In this document: piece by piece, positions 50,426 through 58,709 of the stretch | How the letters are laid out: each line of letters starts with the position of its first letter | Numbering within the stretch: the stretch's first letter is position 1 | NCBI GenBank assembly: GCA_016235045.1 | Contig: JACRME010000016.1 | Coordinates: forward strand, 124,001 to 188,000 | Reading direction: 5' to 3' | Source of the DNA: Nitrosomonadales bacterium | GTDB taxonomy: Bacteria > Pseudomonadota > Gammaproteobacteria > Burkholderiales > Gallionellaceae | DNA length: 64,000 nucleotides | Program-made: the position numbers and the translations under genes | Notes under the pieces: generated by a model | What the model saw: the letters and a program-made list of their open reading frames with translations, nothing else | Databases searched by the model: none | Told to the model about the DNA's origin: nothing

Positions 50426-51282
50426 TACCAACCTCCCGATGCGCCACCGCCACCGAAGCCCCCGCCGCCGCCGCCGAATCCACCTCCGCCGAATCCACCC
50501 CCGCCTCCGGAACCGCCGCCCCATCCGGTTGGAAACGAAGAACCGCCGCCGCGACTCGATCCGAACAGCAGGGAAAGCAGGAAAGCGATGGCTGCCGCCA
50601 GTCCGGCCCAGAACAGCGAAACCACGGCAAACCAGACCAGTGCGCCGATCACCCCGCCCACGACCAACCCGCTCGGCAGCAACCCCAGCCATTGGCGCAA
50701 CACGATGTTGCCAAAAAAGAAAACCAGGAAAACGAATTCAAACGTGTTTCCCAGATCGAAATCCGAACGGTTCTGGCGGGCTGGAACCGGCGGCGGCAAT
50801 GCCTCGCCGTCGATCACTTTGACGATGGCGTCGAGTCCGGCATCGATGCCGGCATAGAACTCGCCCCCCTTGAAAAAAGGGGTGATGATTTCGGACACGA
50901 TGCGTTTGGCCGTGGCATCGTTCAGCGCGCCTTCCAGGCCGTAACCGACCTCGATGCGCAGCATGCGGTCATCCTTGGCAATGAGCAGCAATGCCCCGTC
51001 GTCCACGCCCTTGCGTCCCAGCTTCCACGCCTCGGCCACACGCATGCCGAATTGCTCGATGGTTTCCGGCTGCGTGCTGGGCAACATGAGCACGGCGATC
51101 TGCGAGCCCTTGCCGGACTCGAATGCCGCCAATTTATTCTCCAGCAACTGCTTTTGCCCGGCATCGAGTGTGCCGGTCAGATCGGTGACGCGTTGCGAAA
51201 GTACGGGAACGGCAACCTCGGCTTGCGCTGTGCCGCACAGCAGCAGCGCAAGCAGAAGCAGTTGCGTCCAGAGACGTTTCAT
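50425..51282 (-). CDS. YgcG-like TPM-domain membrane protein
   Basis: A 285-aa exported protein: signal peptide 1-22, TPM domain 25-155 with Asp-Asp-Gly-Ala-Leu-Leu-Leu near residue 92 and Gly-Tyr-Gly-Leu-Glu-Gly near 113, two membrane segments around residues 180-235, then a Gly-rich tail of repeated Gly-Gly-Gly-Phe-Gly ending Gly-Gly-Trp. This tail is typical of the family. It follows lemA with no gap. Confidence 0.9.
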   Translation of the reverse strand: MKRLWTQLLLLALLLCGTAQAEVAVPVLSQRVTDLTGTLDAGQKQLLENKLAAFESGKGSQIAVLMLPSTQPETIEQFGMRVAEAWKLGRKGVDDGALLLIAKDDRMLRIEVGYGLEGALNDATAKRIVSEIITPFFKGGEFYAGIDAGLDAIVKVIDGEALPPPVPARQNRSDFDLGNTFEFVFLVFFFGNIVLRQWLGLLPSGLVVGGVIGALVWFAVVSLFWAGLAAAIAFLLSLLFGSSRGGGSSFPTGWGGGSGGGGGFGGGGFGGGGGGFGGGGASGGW

Positions 51283-51888
51283 TTACCTGGCAGGTGCTGC
51301 CTTGGGTTCCGAGAAATCCAGCTTGGGCGCCTTGGAGATAGCCTTCTCGTCTTCCACGGTGAGCGAAGGCTTGACGCTGTAGCTGAACATCATGGCCGTC
51401 AGGTTGGTCGGGAATGAGCGCGCCAGCACGTTATAGTCCTGCACCGCCTTGATGTAGCGGTTGCGCGCCACAGTGATGCGGTTTTCCGTGCCTTCGTATT
51501 GCGCCTGCAGGTCGCGGAAACCGGCGATCGACTGGAGCTGCGGATATTTTTCAACTACCACCATCAGCCGCGACAGCGCCGAGGACAATTCGCCCTGCGC
51601 TGCGTTGAATTGCGCAAATGCCTTGGGGTCGTTGATCAGCTCGGGCGTGGCCTGAATGCTGCCGACCTTGGCGCGCGCCTCGGTGACGCGGACAAGAATC
51701 TCTTTCTCCTGGGCAGCGGCGCCCTTGACGATCTCGACCAGATTGGGAATCAGGTCGGCACGCCGCTGGTACTGGTTCAGCACTTCGGCCCAGTCGGCCT
51801 TGATCTGCTCGTCGTATTTCTGGAAATCGTTGTAGCCGCAACCGCTCAACAACGCCGTCATCAGTATCGCCAAAAATGCACGCATCAT
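51283..51888 (-). CDS. LemA family protein
   Basis: A 201-aa helical envelope protein with a lipoprotein-like signal (Leu-Leu-Ser-Gly-Cys, Cys near residue 17) and the LemA core Tyr-Gln-Arg-Arg-Ala-Asp-Leu-Ile-Pro-Asn-Leu-Val near 40. It is first of a lemA-TPM-TPM unit. ATG 51888 has AAGGAG 5 bp upstream. Role in bacteria is poorly known. Confidence 0.92.
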   Translation of the reverse strand: MMRAFLAILMTALLSGCGYNDFQKYDEQIKADWAEVLNQYQRRADLIPNLVEIVKGAAAQEKEILVRVTEARAKVGSIQATPELINDPKAFAQFNAAQGELSSALSRLMVVVEKYPQLQSIAGFRDLQAQYEGTENRITVARNRYIKAVQDYNVLARSFPTNLTAMMFSYSVKPSLTVEDEKAISKAPKLDFSEPKAAPAR

Positions 51889-51933
51889 CGAATCTCCTTA
51901 GTTGAACCGGGACTGCACGGGAAAAATATAGCA

Positions 51934-53148
51934 CTAAACCGCCTGCCCTGCCGCGTAGGCAGACGACCAGGCCCACTGAAAATTGTAACCGCCGAGCTGG
52001 CCGGTGACATCCAGCACTTCGCCGATGAAATACAAACCCGGCACTTCGTTGCATTCCATCGTCCTGGAAGACAGCGCGCACGTGTCCACGCCGCCGCAGG
52101 TTACTTCCGCCTTGCTGTAGCCGAGCGTGCCGGTCGGCGTGATCTGCCAGGCCTTCAGCCTGTCGGCCAATATGCGCAAGTCCTTATCCGCATACTGGTT
52201 GAGCGGCTTGTTCTGCAGCCATTGCGTGGCGACGATCTCGGCCAGGCGCTTGGGCAGATGCTGGGAGAGAAAGTTGCTCAGCAGCATTTTGCTGCCGCGT
52301 TGTTGCGCAAACATGTCGTGCGGATCGCGATCCGGCAGCAGGTCGATGGACAGCGGCTTGCCCGGTTCCCAGTAGGAGGAGATTTGCAGGATGGCCGGAC
52401 CGCTCAGGCCGCGATGAGTGAACAGCAGGTTCTCGCGGAAGCGGTGCTTGCCGAAACCCACCACCGCCTCCAGCGAGGCGCCGGACAGTTCGGCGTAAGG
52501 CGCCCATTCCTGCGGATGGAAAGTGAGCGGAACCAGCCCCGGCTTGAGTTTGGTCATGGGTACGCCGAATTGTTCGGCCACCTTGTAACCGAATGGCGTG
52601 GCGCCGATCTTGGGGATGGAAAGGCCGCCTGTGGCGACGACCAGCGAGGTTGCGCGATATTTTCCGCGCGGGGTAGTTACAAAAAAATCTTCCCCTCTCC
52701 CCTGCCCCCTCTCCCTCTCCCCTGAGGGGCGAGGGGAAGAAATGTTGTCCACGCTGCACGGCATGCACCAGCGCACCCCAGCCGCATCGCATTCCGACTT
52801 CAGCATGGCGATGATAGCTTCCGATCCGTCGTCGCAAAACAGTTGGCCCAGCGTCTTTTCGTGATACTTGAGGCCATGCTTGTCCAGCATGGCAATGAAA
52901 TGTTGCGGGGTAAAACGCGCCAGGGCCGAGCGGCAGAAATGCGGATTCTGCGAGAGATAATTTTCCGGCTTGGCATTGAGGTTGGTGAAGTTGCAGCGCC
53001 CGCCGCCGGAAATGCGGATCTTCTCGGCGAGTCTGGACGAGTGGTCGAGCAGCAGCACCGAACGTCCGCGCTGTGCGGCGGTCAGGGCGCACAGCATGCC
53101 CGCCGCGCCTGCGCCGACGATCAGGACATCGGTCTGGTTGACGTTCAT
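51934..53148 (-). CDS. HI0933/BaiN-family NAD(P)/FAD-dependent oxidoreductase
   Basis: A 404-aa flavoprotein of the HI0933 family. FAD motif Gly-Ala-Gly-Ala-Ala-Gly is near residue 12, the Gly-Gly-Gly-Arg-Cys-Asn-Phe-Thr-Asn segment near 48, and Ala-Thr-Gly-Gly-Leu-Ser with Lys-Ile-Gly near 170. The physiological substrate is unknown for most members. Residues about 137-153 (Pro-Arg-Pro-Ser-Gly-Glu-Arg-Glu-Arg...) are encoded by a palindromic repeat inserted in frame. ATG 53148 overlaps the stop of the upstream hydrolase gene. Confidence 0.9.
   Translation of the reverse strand: MNVNQTDVLIVGAGAAGMLCALTAAQRGRSVLLLDHSSRLAEKIRISGGGRCNFTNLNAKPENYLSQNPHFCRSALARFTPQHFIAMLDKHGLKYHEKTLGQLFCDDGSEAIIAMLKSECDAAGVRWCMPCSVDNISSPRPSGERERGQGRGEDFFVTTPRGKYRATSLVVATGGLSIPKIGATPFGYKVAEQFGVPMTKLKPGLVPLTFHPQEWAPYAELSGASLEAVVGFGKHRFRENLLFTHRGLSGPAILQISSYWEPGKPLSIDLLPDRDPHDMFAQQRGSKMLLSNFLSQHLPKRLAEIVATQWLQNKPLNQYADKDLRILADRLKAWQITPTGTLGYSKAEVTCGGVDTCALSSRTMECNEVPGLYFIGEVLDVTGQLGGYNFQWAWSSAYAAGQAV
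52688..52740. repeat. GC-rich palindromic repeat inside a coding sequence
   Basis: CTTCCCCTCTCCCC at the left and GGGGCGAGGGGAAG at the right form imperfect inverted ends around a CCCTCTCCCTCTC core. The class is common between genes in proteobacteria. Here it keeps the frame of the surrounding flavoprotein gene and adds about 17 residues. Confidence 0.75.
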
Positions 53149-54041
53149 CAATGCGGCACGGCGTAGCGCTGGACAAACTCGCTTACCGCAGCGCGGTATT
53201 CCAGCGGAGCAACCATGCCGCTGTTGCCGTGGTCGCCGCCTTCGATCAGTTTCAGGTATTTCGGCTGCGGCGCGCTTTCGAACAGCCGCTGGCTCATCTG
53301 GTAAGGCACGCGGCTGTCCCAGGTGCCGTGGATAAAGAGCATGGGCACCTTCATCCGGCTGATCTTGCCGATCGAATCGAAGCGCTGGTTCAACAGCAGG
53401 TCGACCGGCAGGTAGGCATACTTGCGTTCGGCCATGTCCATCATCGACGTAAAGGTGCTTTCGGCGATGACCCCGGCTGCATCCGGGTGATGCAGGGCCA
53501 GGTTGAGCGCGATCGCGCCGCCCAAAGAATGTCCGTAGATGAATGTGCGTTTTGGGCCAATGCTTCGTTGCCGGATCAGGTAGCGCCAGATCGATTCCGC
53601 ATCTTCATACATCCCGGCCTCGGTGGGCTTGCCGCCGGTGCTTTTTCCATATCCGCGATAATCGACCATCAGCAGGTTGTATCCCATGCCGTGAAAGCGC
53701 GCCGCATTGCCCAGATCATGTGCGGCGCCAATGTTTCTTTCGGTGCCGTGCAGATAAAGCAGGGTCGGCGCATCGGTGCTTTCCGCCGGAATCCACCAGC
53801 CATACAGTTCTCCCTGGTCTGCCCCGCTGCCGGACGAAATATGCACCTCTTCGAATTTCATGCCCAGCCGATCCGGCGTGGTTTGCAACAGCAGCGCCGG
53901 TTCGTAAATGCGCTGCCGCTGTGTCGCCCACATATAGGCGCATACGCCGAGATAGCCCAGCACTGCCAGCATCAGCGCCCAGCGGATGCGCCTCGACCAC
54001 TTCAGGATCACGCCTGTCCGTCCAGCCTCGTCCAAATGCAT
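53148..54041 (-). CDS. Alpha/beta hydrolase, membrane-anchored
   Basis: A 297-aa protein with one N-terminal transmembrane helix (about residues 22-42) followed by an alpha/beta-hydrolase domain. The nucleophile Ser is in Gly-His-Ser-Leu-Gly-Gly near residue 165, Asp in Gly-Thr-Trp-Asp-Ser near 240 and His in Gly-Asp-His-Gly near 271. Similar to the YfhR/BEM46 group; substrate unknown. Start is uncertain: ATG 54041 overlaps dnaQ by 34 nt, while GTG 54011 would overlap its stop by 4 nt and lose ten residues. Confidence 0.83.
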   Translation of the reverse strand: MHLDEAGRTGVILKWSRRIRWALMLAVLGYLGVCAYMWATQRQRIYEPALLLQTTPDRLGMKFEEVHISSGSGADQGELYGWWIPAESTDAPTLLYLHGTERNIGAAHDLGNAARFHGMGYNLLMVDYRGYGKSTGGKPTEAGMYEDAESIWRYLIRQRSIGPKRTFIYGHSLGGAIALNLALHHPDAAGVIAESTFTSMMDMAERKYAYLPVDLLLNQRFDSIGKISRMKVPMLFIHGTWDSRVPYQMSQRLFESAPQPKYLKLIEGGDHGNSGMVAPLEYRAAVSEFVQRYAVPH

Positions 54042-54709
54042 GCTCCCCTGCTTGATTTCTCTATGTCCTGCAATTGCGCCAAATGCAGCGCCAATTCCTC
54101 CTCGCTGGCAGGCAGGACGCGCACGCTCAGGCGGATCGGTTCGCCGCTTGCCGAGAATTGCGCGCCGTCGTCCTCTGCGCTTTCTTCGCCGAGCAGGCTT
54201 TCCTGCCCGCGCGTCATGCCCAGATACACTTCCGCCAGCAACTCGGTATCCAGCAATGCGCCGTGCAGGGTGCGGTGCGAATTGTCGATCTGGTAGCGGT
54301 CGCACAGGGCATTCAGGTTGTTCTTCTTGCCCGGGTGCAGTTCTTTGGCCACCTTCAGGGTGTCGGTCACCTGGTTATTCAGCGGCGGCAATCCGGCCAG
54401 CGCCAGTTCCGCGTTCAGGAAGCCGATATCGAACGGCGCGTTGTGGATGATGAGTTCCGCGCCGGCAATGAATTCCAGCAATGCCGGCGCCACCTCGGCA
54501 AACTTGGGTTCGTCCTGCAGGCGATCCAGCGTCAGCCCGTGCACCGCCGCCGCACCCTCGTCGATCTCGCGCTCCGGATTGAGGTAACGGTGAAAGGTGC
54601 GATTGGATACCTTGCGCCCGTCCATCTCGATGGCCGCGACTTCGATGATGCGGTGTCCCTGCTTGGGATCGAGACCGGTGGTTTCCGTGTCCAGCACAAC
54701 CTTACGCAT
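54008..54709 (-). CDS. dnaQ: DNA polymerase III epsilon subunit (3'-5' exonuclease)
   Basis: A 233-aa proofreading exonuclease. The DEDDh motifs are visible: Asp-Thr-Glu-Thr-Thr-Gly near residue 7, His-Asn-Ala-Pro-Phe-Asp near 93 and His-x3-Leu-Asp-Thr near 148. The C-terminal about 50 residues would bind the alpha subunit. Its start overlaps the end of rnhA by 8 nt; the rnhA-dnaQ pair is conserved. Confidence 0.95.
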   Translation of the reverse strand: MRKVVLDTETTGLDPKQGHRIIEVAAIEMDGRKVSNRTFHRYLNPEREIDEGAAAVHGLTLDRLQDEPKFAEVAPALLEFIAGAELIIHNAPFDIGFLNAELALAGLPPLNNQVTDTLKVAKELHPGKKNNLNALCDRYQIDNSHRTLHGALLDTELLAEVYLGMTRGQESLLGEESAEDDGAQFSASGEPIRLSVRVLPASEEELALHLAQLQDIEKSSRGACIWTRLDGQA

Positions 54710-55163
54710 TGCCGCCTCCCTGCACCGACTCCACACCGCGATTGGCAAGCTGGTCGGCGCGCTCGTTGCCGTCATGCCCGGCGTGACCTTTGACCCAAAC
54801 CCATTCGACGTGGTGCTGTTCCGCCAGCGCATCCAGCCTGCGCCACAAGTCTTCGTTCTTCACCGGCTTCTTGTCGGCCGTCTTCCAGCCGCGCAGCTTC
54901 CAGCCATGCACCCACTCGCTGATGCCCTGCTGCACGTATTTGGAGTCGGTATGCAGGCGCACATGGCAGTGGCGTTTTAATGCTTCCAATGCGGAAATCG
55001 CCGCCAGCAGTTCCATGCGGTTGTTGGTGGTGTGCGCTTCGCCGCCGAACAACTCGCGTTCCTTGCCCTTGGTCCGCAGCAGCGCCCCCCATCCGCCCAC
55101 GCCGGGATTGCCCTTGCAGGCGCCGTCGGTGAAAATTTCAACCACATCCTGCATGCTGTTCAT
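54702..55163 (-). CDS. rnhA: Ribonuclease HI
   Basis: A 153-aa enzyme cutting RNA in RNA-DNA hybrids. Catalytic acids are in Phe-Thr-Asp-Gly-Ala near residue 13, Met-Glu-Leu near 50, Thr-Asp-Ser near 72 and Asn-Glu-Arg-Ala-Asp near 136; the basic protrusion Lys-Leu-Arg-Gly-Trp is present. ATG 55163 overlaps the methyltransferase stop by 4 nt. Confidence 0.96.
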   Translation of the reverse strand: MNSMQDVVEIFTDGACKGNPGVGGWGALLRTKGKERELFGGEAHTTNNRMELLAAISALEALKRHCHVRLHTDSKYVQQGISEWVHGWKLRGWKTADKKPVKNEDLWRRLDALAEQHHVEWVWVKGHAGHDGNERADQLANRGVESVQGGGNA

Positions 55164-55912
55164 TTTTGTTCGTTCGTTTTCTGGGTGATTCTGTTGTTGT
55201 TCAGCTTGGGCGTCACCGGCAGCAGTTTGCTCACCAAGCCCTTGTTCCATTGCGGCTTGATCAGGCGCATGCCCGGTACGCGCTTGATCGCGTGCAGGAA
55301 ATACACGCCGCCGCTCACCGCCCACCAGCGATCCCCCGCCTTTTCCATGAAGGCGAAACGATCCAGCCATTTTGTGTGATGCAGCGGCGGTGCATAGGCG
55401 GCAAAACGGCCGCCCGCGACCTCGAATCCGAGCAGTGCCAGCCAGTCCTTCAGGCGCGGTAGCCCGATAAAATGTCCGCGCCACGGGTAGCCTTGCTTTT
55501 TGCCGAGGACGCGACGCGCTCCCCACAGGCTGTACGGATTGAACCCACTGATGATCAGGCTGCCCTCCGGTCTCAGCACGCGTTCCACTTCGCGGATGAT
55601 CCGGTGCGGGCTGTCGGCAAATTCCAGAACATGCGGCAGCAGCACCAGGTCCAGACTGTCGCAGGCAAACGGCAATTCATCGCAGCACAAACGCACGTCG
55701 TTGCCGACCTGGTTTCCCGCCGTGAAACGCAGCGGCATACGGCTGCTGCGCAGAAAGTCCTGCTCCGGCGAGCCCAATTGCAGGGCGTTGAAACCGAAAA
55801 TATCGCTCACCGTGTGGTCGAAATAGTCCTGTTCGCGCGTGAGCACATAGCCGCCTTGCTCAGTGGCGAACCATTCGCTCAAAGTCTTCGCGCTTAACTT
55901 ACAATTCGGCAT
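55160..55912 (-). CDS. SAM-dependent class I methyltransferase
   Basis: A 250-aa Methyltransf_11-type protein, usual upstream neighbour of rnhA in proteobacteria and divergent from gloB. The Leu-Pro-His-Val-Leu-Glu-Phe segment near residue 92 and [10 protein letters not shown] near 117 are characteristic; the N-terminal SAM loop Gly-x-Gly motif is not recognisable, so the glycine-rich site is degenerate. Substrate unknown. ATG 55912 lies 18 bp from the gloB ATG. Confidence 0.85.
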   Translation of the reverse strand: MPNCKLSAKTLSEWFATEQGGYVLTREQDYFDHTVSDIFGFNALQLGSPEQDFLRSSRMPLRFTAGNQVGNDVRLCCDELPFACDSLDLVLLPHVLEFADSPHRIIREVERVLRPEGSLIISGFNPYSLWGARRVLGKKQGYPWRGHFIGLPRLKDWLALLGFEVAGGRFAAYAPPLHHTKWLDRFAFMEKAGDRWWAVSGGVYFLHAIKRVPGMRLIKPQWNKGLVSKLLPVTPKLNNNRITQKTNEQK

Positions 55913-55930
55913 CGGGTTCCTGTTTCCATC

Positions 55931-56692
55931 ATGCTTAAGATCACCGCCATCCCGGCCCTGGAAGACAACTACATCTGGCTGCTCCAGGGCGAACGCCATG
56001 CCGCCATCGTCGATCCGGGCGAGGCCGCGCCCGTGCTGGACTTCCTGGATAAAAACGGCCTGCAACCGGATGCCATCCTGTGCACCCACCGCCACCACGA
56101 CCATGTCGACGGCATCGAGGAGTTGCGCGAAGTATATAACGTGCCGGTGTACGGGCGAAGCCATCCGAAGAATCCCCATATTACCCATGACTTACGCGAA
56201 GGGGATCGACTCCGGCTGGACGGGTTGGACATCGAATTCGACATCATCGAAACCCCCGGCCACCTCGACGGCCATATTGCCTTCATCGCTCCGGGCATCC
56301 TGTTTTGCGGCGATGTGATGTTCGGCGCGGGTTGCGGCAGGAATTTCGAGGGGACGCTCGCGCAGTTGCACCATTCGCTGCAGCGCCTGGCTGCGCTTCC
56401 TGACGATACGCAGGTCTACTGCGCCCATGAATACACGGCCTACAACCTTCCTTTCGCACACGCCTGCGAGCCGGGCAACCCGGACATCCTTCGCCGCATC
56501 GCCGAAACCCGCCGCCTGCTCGCTGAAAATCGCCCCACCGTCCCTTTTACCATCGCGCTGGAAAAAGCCACCAACCCCTATCTGCGCTGCACGAAGCCGG
56601 AACTTGTCGGGACGCTGCAAGCACACGGCCTGGCGGACACCAGCGAACTTGCCGTATTTGCCGCCTTGCGCGACTGGCGCAGTCGTTTTTGA
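55931..56692 (+). CDS. gloB: Hydroxyacylglutathione hydrolase (glyoxalase II)
   Basis: A 253-aa binuclear metal hydrolase that completes methylglyoxal detoxification by releasing D-lactate and glutathione. The metal motif His-x-His-x-Asp-His is in Thr-His-Arg-His-His-Asp-His near residue 54, with later His in Gly-His-Leu-Asp-Gly-His, Asp in Cys-Gly-Asp-Val and His in Cys-Ala-His-Glu-Tyr. The C-terminal HAGH domain is complete. The gloB/methyltransferase/rnhA/dnaQ group is conserved. Confidence 0.95.
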   Translation: MLKITAIPALEDNYIWLLQGERHAAIVDPGEAAPVLDFLDKNGLQPDAILCTHRHHDHVDGIEELREVYNVPVYGRSHPKNPHITHDLREGDRLRLDGLDIEFDIIETPGHLDGHIAFIAPGILFCGDVMFGAGCGRNFEGTLAQLHHSLQRLAALPDDTQVYCAHEYTAYNLPFAHACEPGNPDILRRIAETRRLLAENRPTVPFTIALEKATNPYLRCTKPELVGTLQAHGLADTSELAVFAALRDWRSRF

Positions 56693-56721
56693 TTGCGGGA
56701 ACAGGCGTTCTAGTTTATCCT
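56693..56721 (+). promoter_or_regulatory. Promoter of tRNA-Ser
   Basis: TTGCGG (56693-56698), 17-bp spacer, TATCCT (56716-56721), starting right after the gloB stop and ending 12 bp before the tRNA. Confidence 0.6.
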
Positions 56722-56733
56722 GCGCGCCCTTTC

Positions 56734-56825
<92 letters not shown>

Positions 56826-56830
56826 ATTGA

Positions 56831-56856
56831 AACCGTCCCATGAGGACGGTTTTTTA
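56831..56856 (+). terminator. Terminator after tRNA-Ser
   Basis: AACCGTCC / GGACGGTT stem with CATGA loop and a T-run, 6 bp after the tRNA. Confidence 0.92.
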
Positions 56857-57164
56857 TTTCCAAAACCATCATCTCAGCAGGTTACCTCAGCCCGATTGCG
56901 ACGGATATGGCAGTTTTGTCACGCCAATTACGTCAGTCGCTCTGCGGGCAATTTCCGTAACGTTTTGCGCAGCGTTCTCTATCCATTTGATAAGAATCGA
57001 TATTGATCGTCGGAACATCAATGGCACAGTGATTGCTGTGTAGTACGTGTCGTACAACCGGTTTGTAACCTCCCTGATTGGACGCTCCCGTCCGTCAGTC
57101 TCAACCTGTGGCGCAGTGCGCCACAGGTTTTTTTTGATGTGGTTTATGGAAATTGATCATTGAA
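56857..57164. other. Gene-free stretch with an orphan terminator
   Basis: About 300 bp without a plausible protein gene. It contains GC-poorer sequence to about 57060 and a strong terminator at 57103-57136, which lies upstream of the 57165 gene. Since the tRNA-Ser already has its own terminator, the second may end a small RNA started inside this stretch. I see no convincing promoter. Confidence 0.4.
57103..57136 (+). terminator. Orphan Rho-independent terminator
   Basis: AACCTGTGGCGCA and TGCGCCACAGGTT form a perfect 13-bp stem with a single-base gap at the tip (so a smaller real loop opens by fraying), followed by a run of T. No annotated gene on the plus strand ends just before it. Confidence 0.85.
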
Positions 57165-57599
57165 ATGAAAGACGTTTCATCGCGAAACTTACGAGTCCTC
57201 AAAGTCCTGCTCGCGATTTTCGTGCTGGGGGCAGTCTACTGGTTCGGGCTTCGCTCCGACCCTAAAGTCGTGCAACTGAATCGGGCAATTCAAAACACGG
57301 GGAGTCCGGCTTTGCGCGACTACCCCTACTCATTCAGCGTAGTGCGCCTGGAAGGCGGCACCGCAGTAATGGGTACCCCGCGTTCACCCGAAGTACCGGT
57401 GTATCGCATGATAAGTGCGATCTATCCCTATTTGTCCGGAAAGTCGCCAGACAATCCCGATTTCATCGCGGCAGAAAAGGAATTGGCGCAAGTACAGTCC
57501 GAAGCACGCCAGATCATTCTCGGCCAGCCGGGCGTCACCAGCGTGAAATGGGAGCTTGACCGGAATTGGCTGATCGCCAACAGAATTCAACTCAATTGA
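57165..57599 (+). CDS. Uncharacterised membrane-anchored protein
   Basis: A 144-aa protein with one N-terminal hydrophobic segment (about residues 14-30) and a soluble, probably periplasmic domain. No metal or catalytic motif is visible and I cannot name a family. The start is uncertain: ATG 57165 has no clear ribosome binding site, while TTG 57153 has GGAAA close by. It precedes the NifX-like gene by 28 bp and probably belongs to the same unit. Confidence 0.6.
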   Translation: MKDVSSRNLRVLKVLLAIFVLGAVYWFGLRSDPKVVQLNRAIQNTGSPALRDYPYSFSVVRLEGGTAVMGTPRSPEVPVYRMISAIYPYLSGKSPDNPDFIAAEKELAQVQSEARQIILGQPGVTSVKWELDRNWLIANRIQLN

Positions 57600-57627
57600 A
57601 CCAAGGAGTGCAACAGGAGGAACCAAG

Positions 57628-58014
57628 ATGAAGATCGCCGTCAGTAGCCAAAATTTTAAAAGCGTGACCGGCCATGCCGGCAAAAGTCGCCGTTTCATCA
57701 TTTTCGATGTCGGGACGCCCTGCGATATTCCGGAGGTGGTGTGGCTCGATCTGCCCATGGAAATGTCTTTCCATGAATTCTCCGGCGAAAAGCATCCGTT
57801 GGACGATATGGACGTGATCCTGACGGCGAGTGCGGGCCACGGATTCGTGAATAAACTTGCGCAGCGCGGCGTCAGGGTCATCACTTGCGGGGAAAGCGAT
57901 CCGCACAAGGCGGTACGGGATTTTCTGACGGGGTCGGTCAAACCGGCCAACCCGCATGCTCACCTGATGCATGAACGGCACGAAAGTATGCACACGGGTT
58001 GTTGTTGCAATTAG
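57628..58014 (+). CDS. NifX/NifB-domain (dinitrogenase FeMo-cofactor-type) protein
   Basis: A 128-aa protein with the Di-nitro-FeMo-Co domain seen in NifX, NafY and many small proteins not linked to nitrogen fixation. The N-terminal Ile-Ala-Val-Ser-Ser and His-Ala-Gly-Lys-Ser segments and Phe-x2-Phe-Asp-Val near residue 27 are typical. It ends in a His-rich stretch and three consecutive cysteines (Gly-Cys-Cys-Cys-Asn), which could bind a metal or cluster. AGGAGG precedes ATG 57628. No nif genes are nearby. Confidence 0.78.
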   Translation: MKIAVSSQNFKSVTGHAGKSRRFIIFDVGTPCDIPEVVWLDLPMEMSFHEFSGEKHPLDDMDVILTASAGHGFVNKLAQRGVRVITCGESDPHKAVRDFLTGSVKPANPHAHLMHERHESMHTGCCCN

Positions 58015-58101
58015 TTTTACGCAGGCACAGGCTGCAATGAATCGAATTCAAGATTCATGCAGCAATAACATTTGAAATATTTCTATGGGGAGGTTTACAA
58101 A

Positions 58102-58650
58102 ATGCTGAAAGTCATCGGCGGTTTTTTCGCGGGTATCGTTGTCGTTGCGCTGCTCGTTTACAACTATGCGGGCAACCTGATGTTCAGGGAGATTCCCAGC
58201 CCGTTCGGAGTGGAGGAGACGGTCGCCCGCATCCAGCAGAACATCCAGAACGCCGGAAACGGCTGGTCGTTGTCGGGCCTGCGCAACGCGGCCAAGCCTA
58301 TCGAGGCGGACGGCGGCAACGTGCTGCCGGTGCTGATGATCGAGGCATGCAGCACCAAATATTCCGGGCCTATCCTCAAGGACGACTCGCTGCGTTTCCT
58401 CTCCAACCTGATGCCCTGCAAAATCTCGGTGTACAAGAAGAGTGACGGCAAAACCTACATCGGCATGATGAATGCGGAACTGATCGGCAGCCTGTTCGGC
58501 ACCATGGTGGGGGGGATCATGAAGCACGTTGCGGCAGACCAGGCCAGGTTCGTCGTGTTCGATGCGAGCAAGCCTGCGCCTGCGATGATCAAGGGCACGC
58601 CCGGTGCGGCCAGTGGCGGTTCCGGCGCCGGTGCGGCGGGTGGTTGCTAA
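58102..58650 (+). CDS. DUF302 protein, membrane-anchored
   Basis: A 182-aa protein with an N-terminal hydrophobic anchor (residues 4-22) and a DUF302 domain; the family core Met-Pro-Cys-Lys-Ile-Ser-Val-Tyr lies near residue 104. A Gly/Ala-rich tail ends in Gly-Gly-Cys. GGGGAGG lies 8 bp before ATG 58102. It sits 59 bp upstream of the octaheme cytochrome gene, echoing the DUF302 gene after soxB. Confidence 0.8.
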   Translation: MLKVIGGFFAGIVVVALLVYNYAGNLMFREIPSPFGVEETVARIQQNIQNAGNGWSLSGLRNAAKPIEADGGNVLPVLMIEACSTKYSGPILKDDSLRFLSNLMPCKISVYKKSDGKTYIGMMNAELIGSLFGTMVGGIMKHVAADQARFVVFDASKPAPAMIKGTPGAASGGSGAGAAGGC

Positions 58651-58709
58651 GGCAATCAACCGAGCAGCGACCATACCGTATCCACACCCAGTTCAACCAA
58701 GGTGACAAC

